From an uncultured Eubacteriales bacterium (GTDB taxonomy: Bacteria > Bacillota > Clostridia > TANB77 > CAG-508), in contig CABUJR010000004.1 in the NCBI GenBank assembly GCA_902492015.1, positions 1 through 64,000 of the forward strand: a stretch of 64,000 nucleotides of DNA. The letters run 5' to 3'. Position 1 is the stretch's first letter; every line of letters starts with the position of its first letter. Under the pieces are notes generated by a model. That model made no database searches, was not told the DNA's origin, and was given only the letters and a program-made list of their open reading frames with translations. This document shows, piece by piece, positions 53,361 through 61,072 of this stretch. The position numbers and the translations under genes were made by a program.

Positions 53361-53399
53361 AAAATAAAGTATTTGAGAAAATCTCAAATGCTTTATTTT
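53361..53399 (+). terminator. Terminator after XRE regulator, element 1
   Basis: 18-bp stem with one G-U pair (53361-53378 with 53382-53399), 3-nt loop, T-run. Confidence 0.9.
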
Positions 53400-53490
53400 T
53401 TTGTTTAAATTTGATTATAGTAAATTCTATCAAAAGACTTATGTAATATGTAAAATGAATATAGTTACAGAACTTATATGAAAATAAAAA

Positions 53491-53540
53491 TTATTACAGA
53501 TTATTACAAGTTATTACGAATTATTAAATTTTATTACAAA
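53491..53540. repeat. Five iteron-like 10-bp direct repeats
   Basis: Units start at 53491, 53501, 53511, 53521 and 53531, each beginning TTATTA, mostly TTATTACAAA-like. The 10-base period places every unit on the same DNA face, as in protein-binding iterons. They lie between the regulatory cassette and the next operon. Confidence 0.75.
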
Positions 53541-53592
53541 AATACATTGTTGCTTGCAATCAGAGTATTATGAAGTTAGTTCGAACAACAAA

Positions 53593-53634
53593 TGATTTCC
53601 GGAAATCAAATATTTTTTAAAGGAGTATTTGATT
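53593..53634 (+). promoter_or_regulatory. Two mutually exclusive hairpins over the ribosome site of the 69-residue gene
   Basis: Palindrome TGATTTCCGGAAATCA (53593-53608) overlaps AATCAAATA (53604-53612), which pairs with TATTTGATT (53626-53634). The second hairpin places AAAGGAG (53619-53625) in its loop and ends right at ATG 53635. Confidence 0.6.
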
Positions 53635-53844
53635 ATGTCAAAGAAAAATTACAGAAAAAATTATACAAAAGCAAAAGTAAAAATAGTTAACGAAGATATG
53701 AAGCCAGACTTTCTAGTTGAAGTTAAAGTAATTACACCAAAAGATTTGAAAAAGCAAAATTTAATTGATAGTAGAGCTTATAGAGAGTATGTGAAAAACA
53801 AAATAAAAAAAGACTATGACGGGGGTAATGAAGATGAAAACTAG
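53635..53844 (+). CDS. Small basic protein of element 1
   Basis: 69 residues, very Lys-rich, cytosolic (SKKNYRKNYTKAKVKIVNED, then KPDFLVEVKVITPKDLKKQNLIDSRAYREYVKNKIKK). Not recognised; charge suggests nucleic-acid binding. ATG 53635 follows AAAGGAG by 9 bases; a TTG at 53629 lies within the pairing arm. It overlaps the next gene by 11 bases, so the two are translationally coupled. Confidence 0.6.
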   Translation: MSKKNYRKNYTKAKVKIVNEDMKPDFLVEVKVITPKDLKKQNLIDSRAYREYVKNKIKKDYDGGNEDEN

Positions 53845-54583
53845 TAACGAATTTTTAATTGGGGTTTATAAAGAAGTCGGTAAAAATCCAGACTTATTAA
53901 AAGTTTTAAATACAAAAGAAAGTTTAGAAAAATTAATTGGTGGAGAAATAGCAACTTTTGATTATGACAACTATGTTGTTATTTATAGAAAAGATTACAA
54001 AAATTTATTACCAAATGTTTATGCTGATAAATTTTCTAAATTAGGAACTACATTAAGGGGAACATTATTTGCAGTAAATAAAGATAATGAAAATAAATTT
54101 AAGAGTATTACAAAAGAACAAGCTTTTAAAATTACAGAATTTTTTATAAAAGAATCATTTAACTATAAAAACTTTGATGAAAAAGGAAGATATATTCCGC
54201 GTTCTAAAAGAAATAAAAAAATATTTGGAAATAAGAATAATGAGAAATTTGAACAAAATAAAACTTCAATATCAAAACAAGAAGAAAAAAACTCTCCTCT
54301 TTTTCCTAATATAAATAATATGACACAAACATTAAATATTGATAATAACTTTTTTGAAAGTCAATTAAGGTTAGAAAAAGTAAAAGTTGATAATAAAGCA
54401 ACTAACACTTCTACATCAAACGAGAATACAAAATTAGACACTAATCAGCAAAGTACAACAAATGAATTTACTCCCCCAGTAATTAAGCTTTCTGATGAAG
54501 AAACATTAAATATGATTTTAAAAATTGTATTTATTATATTAGATTTTGTAAAAAGCACTATGGAAGATTCTTATAATGAATAA
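53834..54583 (+). CDS. Unknown 249-residue protein of element 1
   Basis: The N-terminal 115 residues look like a compact alpha/beta domain (NEFLIGVYKEVGKNPDLLKVL, then KLGTTLRGTLFAVNKDNENKF). A long polar Asn/Lys/Ser/Thr linker (120-215) and a C-terminal hydrophobic helix (TLNMILKIVFIILDFVKSTM) follow. Not recognised. ATG 53834 has GGGGGT 7 bases upstream; ATG 53828 is too close to it. It sits directly upstream of the excisionase-integrase pair. Confidence 0.55.
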   Translation: MKTSNEFLIGVYKEVGKNPDLLKVLNTKESLEKLIGGEIATFDYDNYVVIYRKDYKNLLPNVYADKFSKLGTTLRGTLFAVNKDNENKFKSITKEQAFKITEFFIKESFNYKNFDEKGRYIPRSKRNKKIFGNKNNEKFEQNKTSISKQEEKNSPLFPNINNMTQTLNIDNNFFESQLRLEKVKVDNKATNTSTSNENTKLDTNQQSTTNEFTPPVIKLSDEETLNMILKIVFIILDFVKSTMEDSYNE

Positions 54584-54604
54584 AGAAAGATAAATGGTAA
54601 ATGT

Positions 54605-54889
54605 ATGGAAAAAATAGAAGAAATTACAAATAAATTATTAGATGAAATACTAGCAGAAGATAATCAAAAATACAATCAAAAACAATTAATGACTTTAGAT
54701 TCTATGAAAAAAGTAACTAACCCATTTATAATGCTAACTGTTAGAGATGTTATGAAAGATTTGAAAATATCAGAATCTGCAGTGTATAAAACATTTAATA
54801 GAAATGATTTTCCTGCAATTAAAGTTGGTAAAAAATATCAAGTAATGTTATTACCATATTTAATTTGGAAAATGGAAAGAAAAGATTAG
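54605..54889 (+). CDS. Excisionase-like helix-turn-helix protein
   Basis: 94 residues. The C-terminal half (about 45-92) has the MerR-type excisionase pattern: LTVRDVMKDLKISESAVYKTFNRNDFPAIKVGKKYQV. Such proteins bind DNA beside tyrosine integrases and direct excision. The N-terminus is a charged helix. Ribosome site is weak. The integrase starts 10 bases after the stop. Confidence 0.8.
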   Translation: MEKIEEITNKLLDEILAEDNQKYNQKQLMTLDSMKKVTNPFIMLTVRDVMKDLKISESAVYKTFNRNDFPAIKVGKKYQVMLLPYLIWKMERKD

Positions 54890-54899
54890 AGGTGATTTT

Positions 54900-56084
54900 A
54901 TGAAAAAAGGTCGCCCAAGTAAAACCGAAGATGGTGCTATTTATTATAATAAAAATAGAGATTATTGGGAGTGTTGGTATTATGTAGTAAATCCTACAAC
55001 ATTAAAAAAACAAAGAAAGTGTAAATGTTTAAAATCTCAAGATGAAGCTAAAGATTTTTTAACAACTTTAAAATATCAAAAAGAAAATATTTTATACAAT
55101 AATAACAACGGAATTCCACTGAATCTTTTAATAAAGTCTAATATTGAAAGAAAATTTGATTTAGGTATAGTTGGAGGAAATCAATATAATAGACTATTGA
55201 GAACATTGAAAACAATAGAAAAATGGGATATGTCAATTAAAAATATTGATGAATTAACAAGTGATGAAATTCAAAGGTATATGAATTCTTTAAGAGATTA
55301 TAGTAATTCATTTATAACTAAAATTCATGAATTAATATATAGTGCTTATTCTACTGCTCAAAAGAAAGGTTATATTGTTAGAAATCCAATGGTTGATGTT
55401 ATAAGACCTAGAAGTAATAAGGAAGACAAAGAAGTTAGAGCAATGAGCATTGAAGAACCACAAGCATTTACTAATTATTTAATGAGTATGCCAATAAGTT
55501 TAGAACCTTATAAAAATATATTTTTATTTCAAATGTTTTTAGGCTTGCGTGTTGGAGAAGCTTTAGCTTTGAAAAAAAGTGATATTAATTTACAGAAAAA
55601 TATTGTTTCAGTAAGAAGAACCTTAACAGTAGATAAAGAAAGAAATTTGATTATTGGAAATAAAACTAAAACTTATGCTGGAAAAAGAGATGTACCTATT
55701 CCAGAATTTATAAGAGATAGCATAATAGAACAAATGAAAGAATCTGATAATAACAAAGATAATTTATTATTTACAAGTAAAAATGATACATTAATTTTTA
55801 CTAATAATGTGAATTATAGGTTAAAGAAAATATTAAAAGCTATGGGAATTGAGGGGATTTCATCACACAGTTTAAGACATACTTTTGGAACAAGATGTAT
55901 AGAAGCTGGTATGAGAGCAGTTGCTGTGCAAAGATTATTAGGACATAAAGACGTTTCGGTAACTCTTAATACATATACAACAATTTTTGACAGATACAAA
56001 GAACAAGAAATAGAGAAATTAAATGAATACTATATGAATAATGATATTCTCTTAAATGAAAGTGAGGAGTTTGAACGTGAATAG
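54900..56084 (+). CDS. int: Tyrosine-family integrase
   Basis: 394 residues. N-terminal arm-binding domain (1-55, KKGRPSKTEDGAIYYNKNRDYWECWYYV), SAM-like core-binding domain (about 75-170), catalytic domain (185-385). Active-site residues: Arg in LGLRVGEALAL, Lys in NKTKTYAGKRDVP, HSLRHTFGTR (His, Arg), LLGHKDVSVTLNTYTTIF (His and the nucleophile Tyr). All are present, so it should be active; it would act on the tRNA-Glu attachment site. AGAGGTGAT precedes ATG. It lies mid-element rather than next to an end. Confidence 0.95.
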   Translation: MKKGRPSKTEDGAIYYNKNRDYWECWYYVVNPTTLKKQRKCKCLKSQDEAKDFLTTLKYQKENILYNNNNGIPLNLLIKSNIERKFDLGIVGGNQYNRLLRTLKTIEKWDMSIKNIDELTSDEIQRYMNSLRDYSNSFITKIHELIYSAYSTAQKKGYIVRNPMVDVIRPRSNKEDKEVRAMSIEEPQAFTNYLMSMPISLEPYKNIFLFQMFLGLRVGEALALKKSDINLQKNIVSVRRTLTVDKERNLIIGNKTKTYAGKRDVPIPEFIRDSIIEQMKESDNNKDNLLFTSKNDTLIFTNNVNYRLKKILKAMGIEGISSHSLRHTFGTRCIEAGMRAVAVQRLLGHKDVSVTLNTYTTIFDRYKEQEIEKLNEYYMNNDILLNESEEFERE

Positions 56085-56343
56085 AAATGAAATTGAAGAA
56101 AGAATAAAATGTTTAAATGCTGGAATGCTTTTAGATACAACATTAGAATTATTACTATTAAAAACTTCTAGTGATTATACATATAACAAAGCTATTGCAG
56201 TTGTTGAAAAGAACTCTAATAGAAAAGATTGGTACTCTGTAAATCATAAGAATTGTTTTAAAACTTGGAACGAGGCTGATGTATTTTTAGACGGATTTTG
56301 CCTAGCGAAAAATACTAACTTTGATAAAGTACACGAAAGATAA
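56077..56343 (+). CDS. Small protein overlapping the integrase gene
   Basis: 88 residues, not recognised; mixed charge, no membrane segment. GTG 56077 has GAGGAG 7 bases upstream and overlaps the integrase end by 8 bases, a coupled arrangement. Likely an element accessory protein. Confidence 0.55.
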   Translation: MNRNEIEERIKCLNAGMLLDTTLELLLLKTSSDYTYNKAIAVVEKNSNRKDWYSVNHKNCFKTWNEADVFLDGFCLAKNTNFDKVHER

Positions 56344-56344
56344 A

Positions 56345-56452
56345 CTAACAAAATTGTATAAATTTTATTTATATAATTTTGTTAGTATGGTGGAAGAGTG
56401 TGAGAAACCGACAGAGGTTTCTCGCCTATCTAAATCAGTAATGATTTAGATA
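56345..56452. other. Hairpin cluster, oriT candidate upstream of the relaxase
   Basis: Three perfect or near-perfect hairpins: 19-bp stem with 3-nt loop (56345-56363 with 56367-56385, one G-U), GAGAAACC/GGTTTCTC (56402-56409 with 56416-56423) and an 11-bp stem around GTAA (56427-56437 with 56442-56452). They lie in the 416-base gap before the mobilization genes, where MobV-type elements often keep oriT. The rest of the gap holds a terminator and a small GAGGAAT/ATTCCTC hairpin (56628-56644). Confidence 0.5.
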
Positions 56453-56596
56453 CTTATAAAAATTGAAAAAGATATTTGCTAGCAATATTGTATTTAATTT
56501 TTATGAACAAGATATTTTAAAATAACTATTTTTATTTATAAAAAAGTGATTTTCATTGTAAAAATGAAAAATTTTAAAAAATCTTGAAAAGGGTTT

Positions 56597-56621
56597 AAAA
56601 AGGGAAATATTTTCCCTTTTT
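56597..56621 (+). terminator. Hairpin terminator upstream of mobilization genes
   Basis: 11-bp stem AAAAAGGGAAA/TTTCCCTTTTT with a 3-nt loop. Confidence 0.75.
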
Positions 56622-56759
56622 CATACGGAGGAATTTTATTCCTCTAGTATGTTATAGCAATAATTTTTTATAGCTTATTTAGACTGAACAAGAAGAATTT
56701 TGAAATATAGTAATACTTCGTAGGATTAGCTTAAATAAAAAAGAAAGGAAAATAAAAAT

Positions 56760-57167
56760 ATGAATACAGATAATTTAGATTTATTATACAAAAGAGGAAT
56801 CATAGATAATAAAGAATATGAAAGAAAGTTAAAAGAATTAGAATTAGATTCTGCTTTAAAAGATAAACTAGAAAGAGAATTTAAAGAATTCAAAAAAGAA
56901 CTAAAAAAACTACCTAAATATAAGATTATGGAGAAAGCTTATGAATTAACTGCAAAAGAAGAAATTAAGGACTATTTAATCAATATGGACTTACACGAAA
57001 CAGAAAAAGAATTGTTGTTTTTACAAGATGATACTTTAAAAGAATTCTATCACGATTGGCTTGATTGTGATGTACCTCTTGGAGATTCAATGAAAGAATG
57101 TATTGAAGAATCTGTTGCAACATTAACGAAGTATTTTGGTAAAAATTTTAAGTCAAAAGAAAGATAG
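56760..57167 (+). CDS. DUF3848-like protein
   Basis: 135 residues. The segment MEKAYELTAKEEIKDYLINMDLHETEKELL then FYHDWLDCDVPLGDSMKECIEESV resembles DUF3848 proteins of clostridial mobile elements. Highly helical and charged, cytosolic; function unknown. AAAGGAAA precedes ATG. It is the first gene of the mobilization operon; the relaxase follows after 10 bases. Confidence 0.65.
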   Translation: MNTDNLDLLYKRGIIDNKEYERKLKELELDSALKDKLEREFKEFKKELKKLPKYKIMEKAYELTAKEEIKDYLINMDLHETEKELLFLQDDTLKEFYHDWLDCDVPLGDSMKECIEESVATLTKYFGKNFKSKER

Positions 57168-57177
57168 GTGTTGATAT

Positions 57178-58149
57178 GTGAGTTATGCAATAATTAGAAA
57201 CGAAAAATATACACTAGGACAATTAAATGTTATATATAGACATAATGAAAGAAAAAATACTAATTATTCTAATACAGATATTGAACGAGAAAATTCAAAA
57301 GATAATTATTCAATTAAACAATGCCCTACTACTTATGAAAAAGCTTTTAGAAATATAAAAAGTAAATATGATTTAAAAGGAAAAATAAAAAATATATCAA
57401 ATGTTGCTTGTGAATATATCATAACAGCAAGCCCCGAATTTTTTGTAGGATTATCAAAACAAGAAATAAAAAGATATTTTGAATCTGCTTATAGATTTGT
57501 TTGTGGATTTAAAAATTTAGGAGAACAGTATATATTATCGGCTAAAGTTCATCTTGACGAATCCACTCCTCATTTACACTTGGTTTATCTTCCCGTTGTT
57601 CACACAGTAGATAAAAAAAGTGGAAAAAATATAGAAAAACTTTGTTGTACGGACTTTTGGAGAGGAAAAAATAGTTATAAATATCTTCAAGATAACTTTT
57701 ATAATTATATAACTAAATCAGGTTTTGAATTAGAAAGAGGAGATATTAAAGAAAATAAACATATAAGAATTGAGGATTTAAAAAAAGTTACTAATTATGA
57801 AATGCAAAAATACGAAAAAGAAATGATTAATTTAGAACCAGAACTTGATATTGAAAATACTGAAGAATTAAAAAGAGAATACAAAAGAATAATTAAGAAG
57901 TTTAATACTTTAGCAAAACAATATACAAGAGTTAAAACAATGACAGATAATGTTATACAAAAGCAAATAGTTTTAGAAGAAGAAAACAATGTTATTATTC
58001 AAGAAAACGAAAGATTAGAAAAAGCAAATAGTTATTTACACGACTTTATTGATAAGACTTTTGAATATGTAAGTATATTATTTAACTTTCCTAAAGATAG
58101 ACTAAAAAGGCTTGTAAAAGATTTTGTTGATAAAATGAAAGGAGTTTAA
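57178..58149 (+). CDS. mobV: MobV-family relaxase (Pre/Mob)
   Basis: 323 residues. Nicks oriT and leads single-stranded transfer with a helper conjugation system. MobV opening MSYAIIRNEKYTLGQLNVIYRHNERKN, then the histidine motif KVHLDESTPHLHLVYLPVV near 121-139 (HxDExxPHxH). The C-terminal third (220-323) is coiled coil. Shorter than large plasmid Mob proteins but complete in the catalytic part. The start is GTG with AGGTG upstream. Confidence 0.92.
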   Translation: MSYAIIRNEKYTLGQLNVIYRHNERKNTNYSNTDIERENSKDNYSIKQCPTTYEKAFRNIKSKYDLKGKIKNISNVACEYIITASPEFFVGLSKQEIKRYFESAYRFVCGFKNLGEQYILSAKVHLDESTPHLHLVYLPVVHTVDKKSGKNIEKLCCTDFWRGKNSYKYLQDNFYNYITKSGFELERGDIKENKHIRIEDLKKVTNYEMQKYEKEMINLEPELDIENTEELKREYKRIIKKFNTLAKQYTRVKTMTDNVIQKQIVLEEENNVIIQENERLEKANSYLHDFIDKTFEYVSILFNFPKDRLKRLVKDFVDKMKGV

Positions 58150-58153
58150 TTTT

Positions 58154-58423
58154 ATGAATAAAAGCGAAATTAGTAAAATATATGAAATACTTATATGTGA
58201 GCACGATACTATATTAATTGATTCTTATGAATATCAAACAATAAGACATAAATGCGATAAAAAAGAAGATAAATTAAAAAAATTAATTGGAAAGGAAAAA
58301 TTTAGAAAGTTTGAAGAATTTATGGAAGATTATTGTGAATTATCAGAATTAGAAAATGAATATTACTTTACAAAAGGTTTCTCTATTGCTAATAAGATTC
58401 GTGATGAAGCTTTAATTAAATAA
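58154..58423 (+). CDS. Small acidic helical protein downstream of the relaxase
   Basis: 89 residues, helical, with no recognised domain (KIYEILICEHDTILIDSYEYQ, later CELSELENEYYFTKGFSIANKI). Small proteins of this look commonly follow relaxase genes in clostridial elements. GGAG precedes ATG; it starts 4 bases after the mobV stop, so same operon. Confidence 0.6.
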   Translation: MNKSEISKIYEILICEHDTILIDSYEYQTIRHKCDKKEDKLKKLIGKEKFRKFEEFMEDYCELSELENEYYFTKGFSIANKIRDEALIK

Positions 58424-58485
58424 AAATATATAATAATTGTTAATCATTATAATAGAAGATTAATACTAATAATATATGTAATTTT

Positions 58486-58530
58486 AAATGTCAAGTTTTG
58501 TTTTCTTTTTGTAAACAAAACTTGACATTT
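58486..58530 (+). terminator. Mobilization operon terminator overlapping a promoter
   Basis: 18-bp perfect stem (58486-58503 with 58513-58530), 9-nt loop, T-run. The right arm contains the TTGACA of the next promoter. Confidence 0.9.
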
Positions 58531-58550
58531 TTTAAAAAAAATATTATAAT
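58522..58550 (+). promoter_or_regulatory. Consensus sigma-A promoter of the membrane/XRE pair
   Basis: TTGACA (58522-58527), 17-base spacer, TATAAT (58545-58550). Its -35 box lies inside the upstream terminator stem. Confidence 0.9.
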
Positions 58551-58588
58551 TATATTAATATAAATTTATATGAAGGGATTGTTTAATT

Positions 58589-58900
58589 ATGGATAGAAAT
58601 AAAATATTATCAAAAGCTAGACAAGATTTTGATGAAATAGAAATGCTAATTCTAATTAAATCTCTAGGAATTAGTACAATTATAATTCCTGTATTAAGTC
58701 TTATATTTATAACATTTAGAATTATAAATTCTAAATATATAATTAGTGATTTAGTTTCTATTACTCTTGCACAATTAAGTGTTTCATTAATTTATCAATA
58801 TATAAAAACTCGAAAATTATCTGTATTAATTATAGGATTAACCACTTTAATATTAACGATTATTTTTACAATTTGTTTTATAAAAGAGGTTGTAATATGA
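58589..58900 (+). CDS. Three-segment membrane protein (DUF6442-like)
   Basis: 103 residues: charged N-terminus (ILSKARQDFDEIEMLILIKSLG), then hydrophobic segments at about 28-48, 55-70 and 78-97. Such proteins typically precede a small XRE regulator, as here with a 4-base ATGA overlap. The DUF assignment is from memory of this arrangement. GAAGGGA lies upstream of ATG. Confidence 0.6.
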   Translation: MDRNKILSKARQDFDEIEMLILIKSLGISTIIIPVLSLIFITFRIINSKYIISDLVSITLAQLSVSLIYQYIKTRKLSVLIIGLTTLILTIIFTICFIKEVVI

Positions 58901-59109
58901 AAGAAAATTTAGTATTAAAAAATAAATTAAAGTTAGCAAGAGCAGAAAAAAATTTATCTCAAGAAGAATTAGCAAATTTAATCGGCGTATCAAGACAAAC
59001 AATTAATTCTATAGAAACAAATAAGTTTTATCCAACAGCAAAATTGGCATTATTGTTATGTATTGCACTTGAAAAAAAATTTGAAGAAATATTTTATTTT
59101 GAAGAATAG
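58897..59109 (+). CDS. Small XRE-family regulator
   Basis: 70 residues, a single helix-turn-helix: LKLARAEKNLSQEELANLIGVSRQTINSIETNKFYP. Probably represses its own operon and works with the membrane partner it overlaps. ATG 58897 follows AGAGGT and overlaps the upstream stop; earlier starts lack a site. Confidence 0.9.
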   Translation: MKENLVLKNKLKLARAEKNLSQEELANLIGVSRQTINSIETNKFYPTAKLALLLCIALEKKFEEIFYFEE

Positions 59110-59122
59110 AAAGGAGTATTAT

Positions 59123-59785
59123 ATGAAAAAATTTAAAATAATTAAGAATATATTAATTATTATTGTTGTAATAGTATCAATACTATATATTTTTTTTATT
59201 AGAAACAATAACATTTCTACATCAAAAACTTACAATTTATTTAATAAATTTTATCAAATAAAAGATTGCCAAGTAACAATGCAATTAAATTACGAATCAA
59301 ACGATTTATATTCTCATTTAATATTTGCAAGTGACTATATTGCACAAAAAGAAGTTCAATTTATTGATACTTATTATAAAAGTGATTTACAAAATCATAG
59401 CATTTCGATTGTTACAACAACAAATGAAGGGTGCTCAACAACAGTATTATTTCCAGAAATTAATAGTTATAAAAAAACAGAAATAGATACAAGTAAAAAA
59501 ACAAATAATTATGACGAATGGTATACAAGATATTTAAATAGAATTTGTGAAAATTATTATACAAAAGGCTATAAATTAATTGAAAACAAATTATTATATT
59601 ATGAAACTTTTCCTTCATCTGGCTTAACATTCTACTTTGATAAAAATGAATTAGTATATATAAAAGACCAAAATTTAAATGAAAGTTATAATTTAGATAA
59701 TAATTGTTTGTATAATGTAAAGTTAACATATACAGATAGTTATAATAATTATATTATAATTCCAAATGAATATATAGAAATATAA
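59123..59785 (+). CDS. Membrane-anchored extracellular protein of element 1
   Basis: 220 residues. One N-terminal membrane helix (about 6-25), the remainder exported; beta-rich with many Tyr and Asn (FYQIKDCQVTMQLNYES, then SGLTFYFDKNELVYI). Not recognised; layout recalls small outer lipoprotein-like or sensor domains. ATG 59123 has AAAGGAG 7 bases upstream. Third gene of the operon with the membrane/XRE pair; a strong terminator follows. Confidence 0.6.
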   Translation: MKKFKIIKNILIIIVVIVSILYIFFIRNNNISTSKTYNLFNKFYQIKDCQVTMQLNYESNDLYSHLIFASDYIAQKEVQFIDTYYKSDLQNHSISIVTTTNEGCSTTVLFPEINSYKKTEIDTSKKTNNYDEWYTRYLNRICENYYTKGYKLIENKLLYYETFPSSGLTFYFDKNELVYIKDQNLNESYNLDNNCLYNVKLTYTDSYNNYIIIPNEYIEI

Positions 59786-59788
59786 AAA

Positions 59789-59812
59789 AACGGACTCCCA
59801 GGGGAGTCCGTT
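59789..59812. terminator. GC-rich bidirectional terminator
   Basis: 11-bp stem AACGGACTCCC/GGGAGTCCGTT with a 2-nt gap between the arms, between the membrane protein operon and the convergent secreted-protein gene. Confidence 0.85.
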
Positions 59813-59877
59813 CGCTCTTATGCAATCCCGATTAAACATAAAAAAGCTATGACCTTAAGTTACAAAACAAACAACAA

Positions 59878-60336
59878 TTACTTTGTCGGATCAATCCAAC
59901 AAGAGCCTCCTCCGGCTTGAGTTTTTACCTCAATTTTATAAACATCACTGCCACAATCATACTCGTAGCTACCTTGTCCAGGTACACTATATTTATCAGT
60001 GCTTGTCCAAAGTACATTTCCACTTTTACCTAACATTCGAACAACAGTTTTTGCTATACCTCCACTCGAAAGAAGAGCTGTGTTACGTGTACAGATAGTT
60101 ACATTGCAATTAAATCCTGTAGTGGAAGTTGCAAGAACTTGCCAAGATGTAGTAACAGGTAATGCATCATAATAACTTGTGTATTTACAGGTATATGACT
60201 TAGCAGCAGCTGTTGTAACATTTTCGTTGACAACATCTACAGATGCTGCTTCTGCTGCAAAAGCTGTAGTGGTGAATGAGAGTAGCATAAAGCTAGCCAT
60301 TAATACATAAAAAAACCGTTTCATTTTTTTGTTCAT
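59878..60336 (-). CDS. Secreted cysteine-containing cargo protein
   Basis: 152 residues. Clear signal peptide (MNKKMKRFFYVLMASFMLL then TTAFAAEA, cleavage near 25). The mature part is about 125 residues, with five cysteines (in TCKYT, FNCNVTIC, YDCGS, GSCWI), beta-strand-rich, ending GGGSCWIDPTK. Not recognised. G+C is about 37% in a line counted (60001-60060: 22 of 60), higher than the rest of the element. ATG 60336 has AAAGGAG upstream; a longer frame to 60396 lacks a site. Likely the element's cargo: adhesin, inhibitor or toxin cannot be decided. Confidence 0.7.
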   Translation of the reverse strand: MNKKMKRFFYVLMASFMLLSFTTTAFAAEAASVDVVNENVTTAAAKSYTCKYTSYYDALPVTTSWQVLATSTTGFNCNVTICTRNTALLSSGGIAKTVVRMLGKSGNVLWTSTDKYSVPGQGSYEYDCGSDVYKIEVKTQAGGGSCWIDPTK

Positions 60337-60399
60337 AATATACTCCTTTCTTACGGCTTTTTCTATATTCAACGGGATATGCAAAAGATGTGTCATTAT

Positions 60400-60425
60400 G
60401 TAAAGAAAAATTGGTACTTCTTTAC
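60400..60425. promoter_or_regulatory. Inverted repeat upstream of the secreted-protein gene
   Basis: GTAAAGAA (60400-60407) and TTCTTTAC (60418-60425), 10 bases apart; operator candidate. The remaining 60426-60723 is AT-rich with no gene seen, apart from integrase-type repeats at 60650-60674. Confidence 0.45.
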
Positions 60426-60649
60426 AATAATAACTATAAGATACTTCAATTAAGAAGTCTATTTAGTATAACGCGAATTTAACTAGATGTCAATACTCTT
60501 AATGATATAGAATTAATGAATAAAATGAGATTTAATCTTATTTTATAAAAAGTATTTAAAATACTATAAAATGCAAATGATTAATTAATTAAAATAGAAA
60601 GAAAAAAATAATAGTTATAGATTTCACGGTGAATTAATATATATTTTGA

Positions 60650-60674
60650 TTTTTGCAAAAGGAATTTGCAATAC
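60650..60674. repeat. Right-end arm-type repeats of element 1
   Basis: TTTTTGCAAAAG (60650-60661) and AATTTGCAATAC (60663-60674) resemble the left-end 12-mer TTTTTGCAAACA. Confidence 0.5.
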
Positions 60675-60723
60675 AATGTATATAAAGTGTTGATATTTAT
60701 GGATTTCTTCCCTATTAATCAGG

Positions 60724-60736
60724 GTAGGGGTCACCA
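60724..60736 (+). repeat. attR core, junction of elements 1 and 2
   Basis: GTAGGGGTCACCA, exact copy of the tRNA-Glu 3' end. No other tRNA sequence precedes it, so only the core is duplicated. Confidence 0.9.
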
Positions 60737-60740
60737 TTTT

Positions 60741-60767
60741 AGATGAAAAAGATAACCTTTTTCATCT
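60741..60767 (+). terminator. Left-end terminator of element 2
   Basis: 11-bp stem AGATGAAAAAG/CTTTTTCATCT, loop ATAAC, T-run. Confidence 0.85.
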
Positions 60768-60803
60768 TTTTTTAATGTTTTTCAAAACGCTGTATTTGCC
60801 TAA

Positions 60804-60830
60804 ATGAGTGGAGTTTAAGACTTTACTCAT
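60804..60830 (+). terminator. Second conserved left-end hairpin, element 2
   Basis: 11-bp stem, two G-U pairs, loop TTAAG, then TTTTTTG; homologue of 51230-51256. Confidence 0.7.
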
Positions 60831-60868
60831 TTTTTGTTGTTTTTCAAAATTTTTCATTTTAAAAAAAA

Positions 60869-61023
60869 TTGCACCCGTTTTTGCACACCAAATTGCACAC
60901 CAATTTTTTATTAAAAAAATCCATGTAATTATTGCAAATAGTGAGATTACAGAAATAGTAACTATCAAAATTTGCACACCAAAGTGATTTTTTGCCAAAA
61001 TGTATATACTATTTTGCACACCA
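60869..61023. repeat. Arm-type direct repeats at left end of element 2
   Basis: 10-mer TTGCACACCA perfect at 60881-60890, 60893-60902, 60972-60981 and 61014-61023, with variants near 60869 and 60992. Same position as the element 1 repeats but a different sequence. Confidence 0.75.
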
Positions 61024-61072
61024 GTTGAAATAACAGAGGTTTATAATTATAAAATATAATTTGGATAAAAGA

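Larger units (their letters stand above)
51163..60736. mobile_element. Integrative mobilizable element 1 at tRNA-Glu (9.6 kb)
   Basis: Bounded by the 13-bp direct repeat of the tRNA 3' end. Contents in order: terminators, arm-type repeats, Spo0A-C-like regulator, structured RNA, XRE regulator, iteron-like repeats, two unknown genes, excisionase-like gene, tyrosine integrase, small gene, oriT candidate, DUF3848-like gene, MobV relaxase, small genes, a membrane/XRE pair, a membrane-anchored protein and a secreted cargo protein. It has no conjugation machinery or replication protein I recognise, so it would need a helper to transfer. Confidence 0.85.

Noticed and set aside
59883..60098. Plus-strand open frame opposite the secreted protein gene
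   Set aside because: Antisense to a gene with clear signal peptide and ribosome site; the product is His/Gln/Leu-rich and meaningless.
60700..60736. Second tRNA-Glu at the element junction
   Set aside because: Only the 13-base 3' core matches; there is no anticodon or D arm.
60762..61019. 85-codon minus-strand open frame
   Set aside because: It runs through the TTGCACACCA repeats and the conserved left-end hairpin, has no ribosome site, and its product reflects the repeats.
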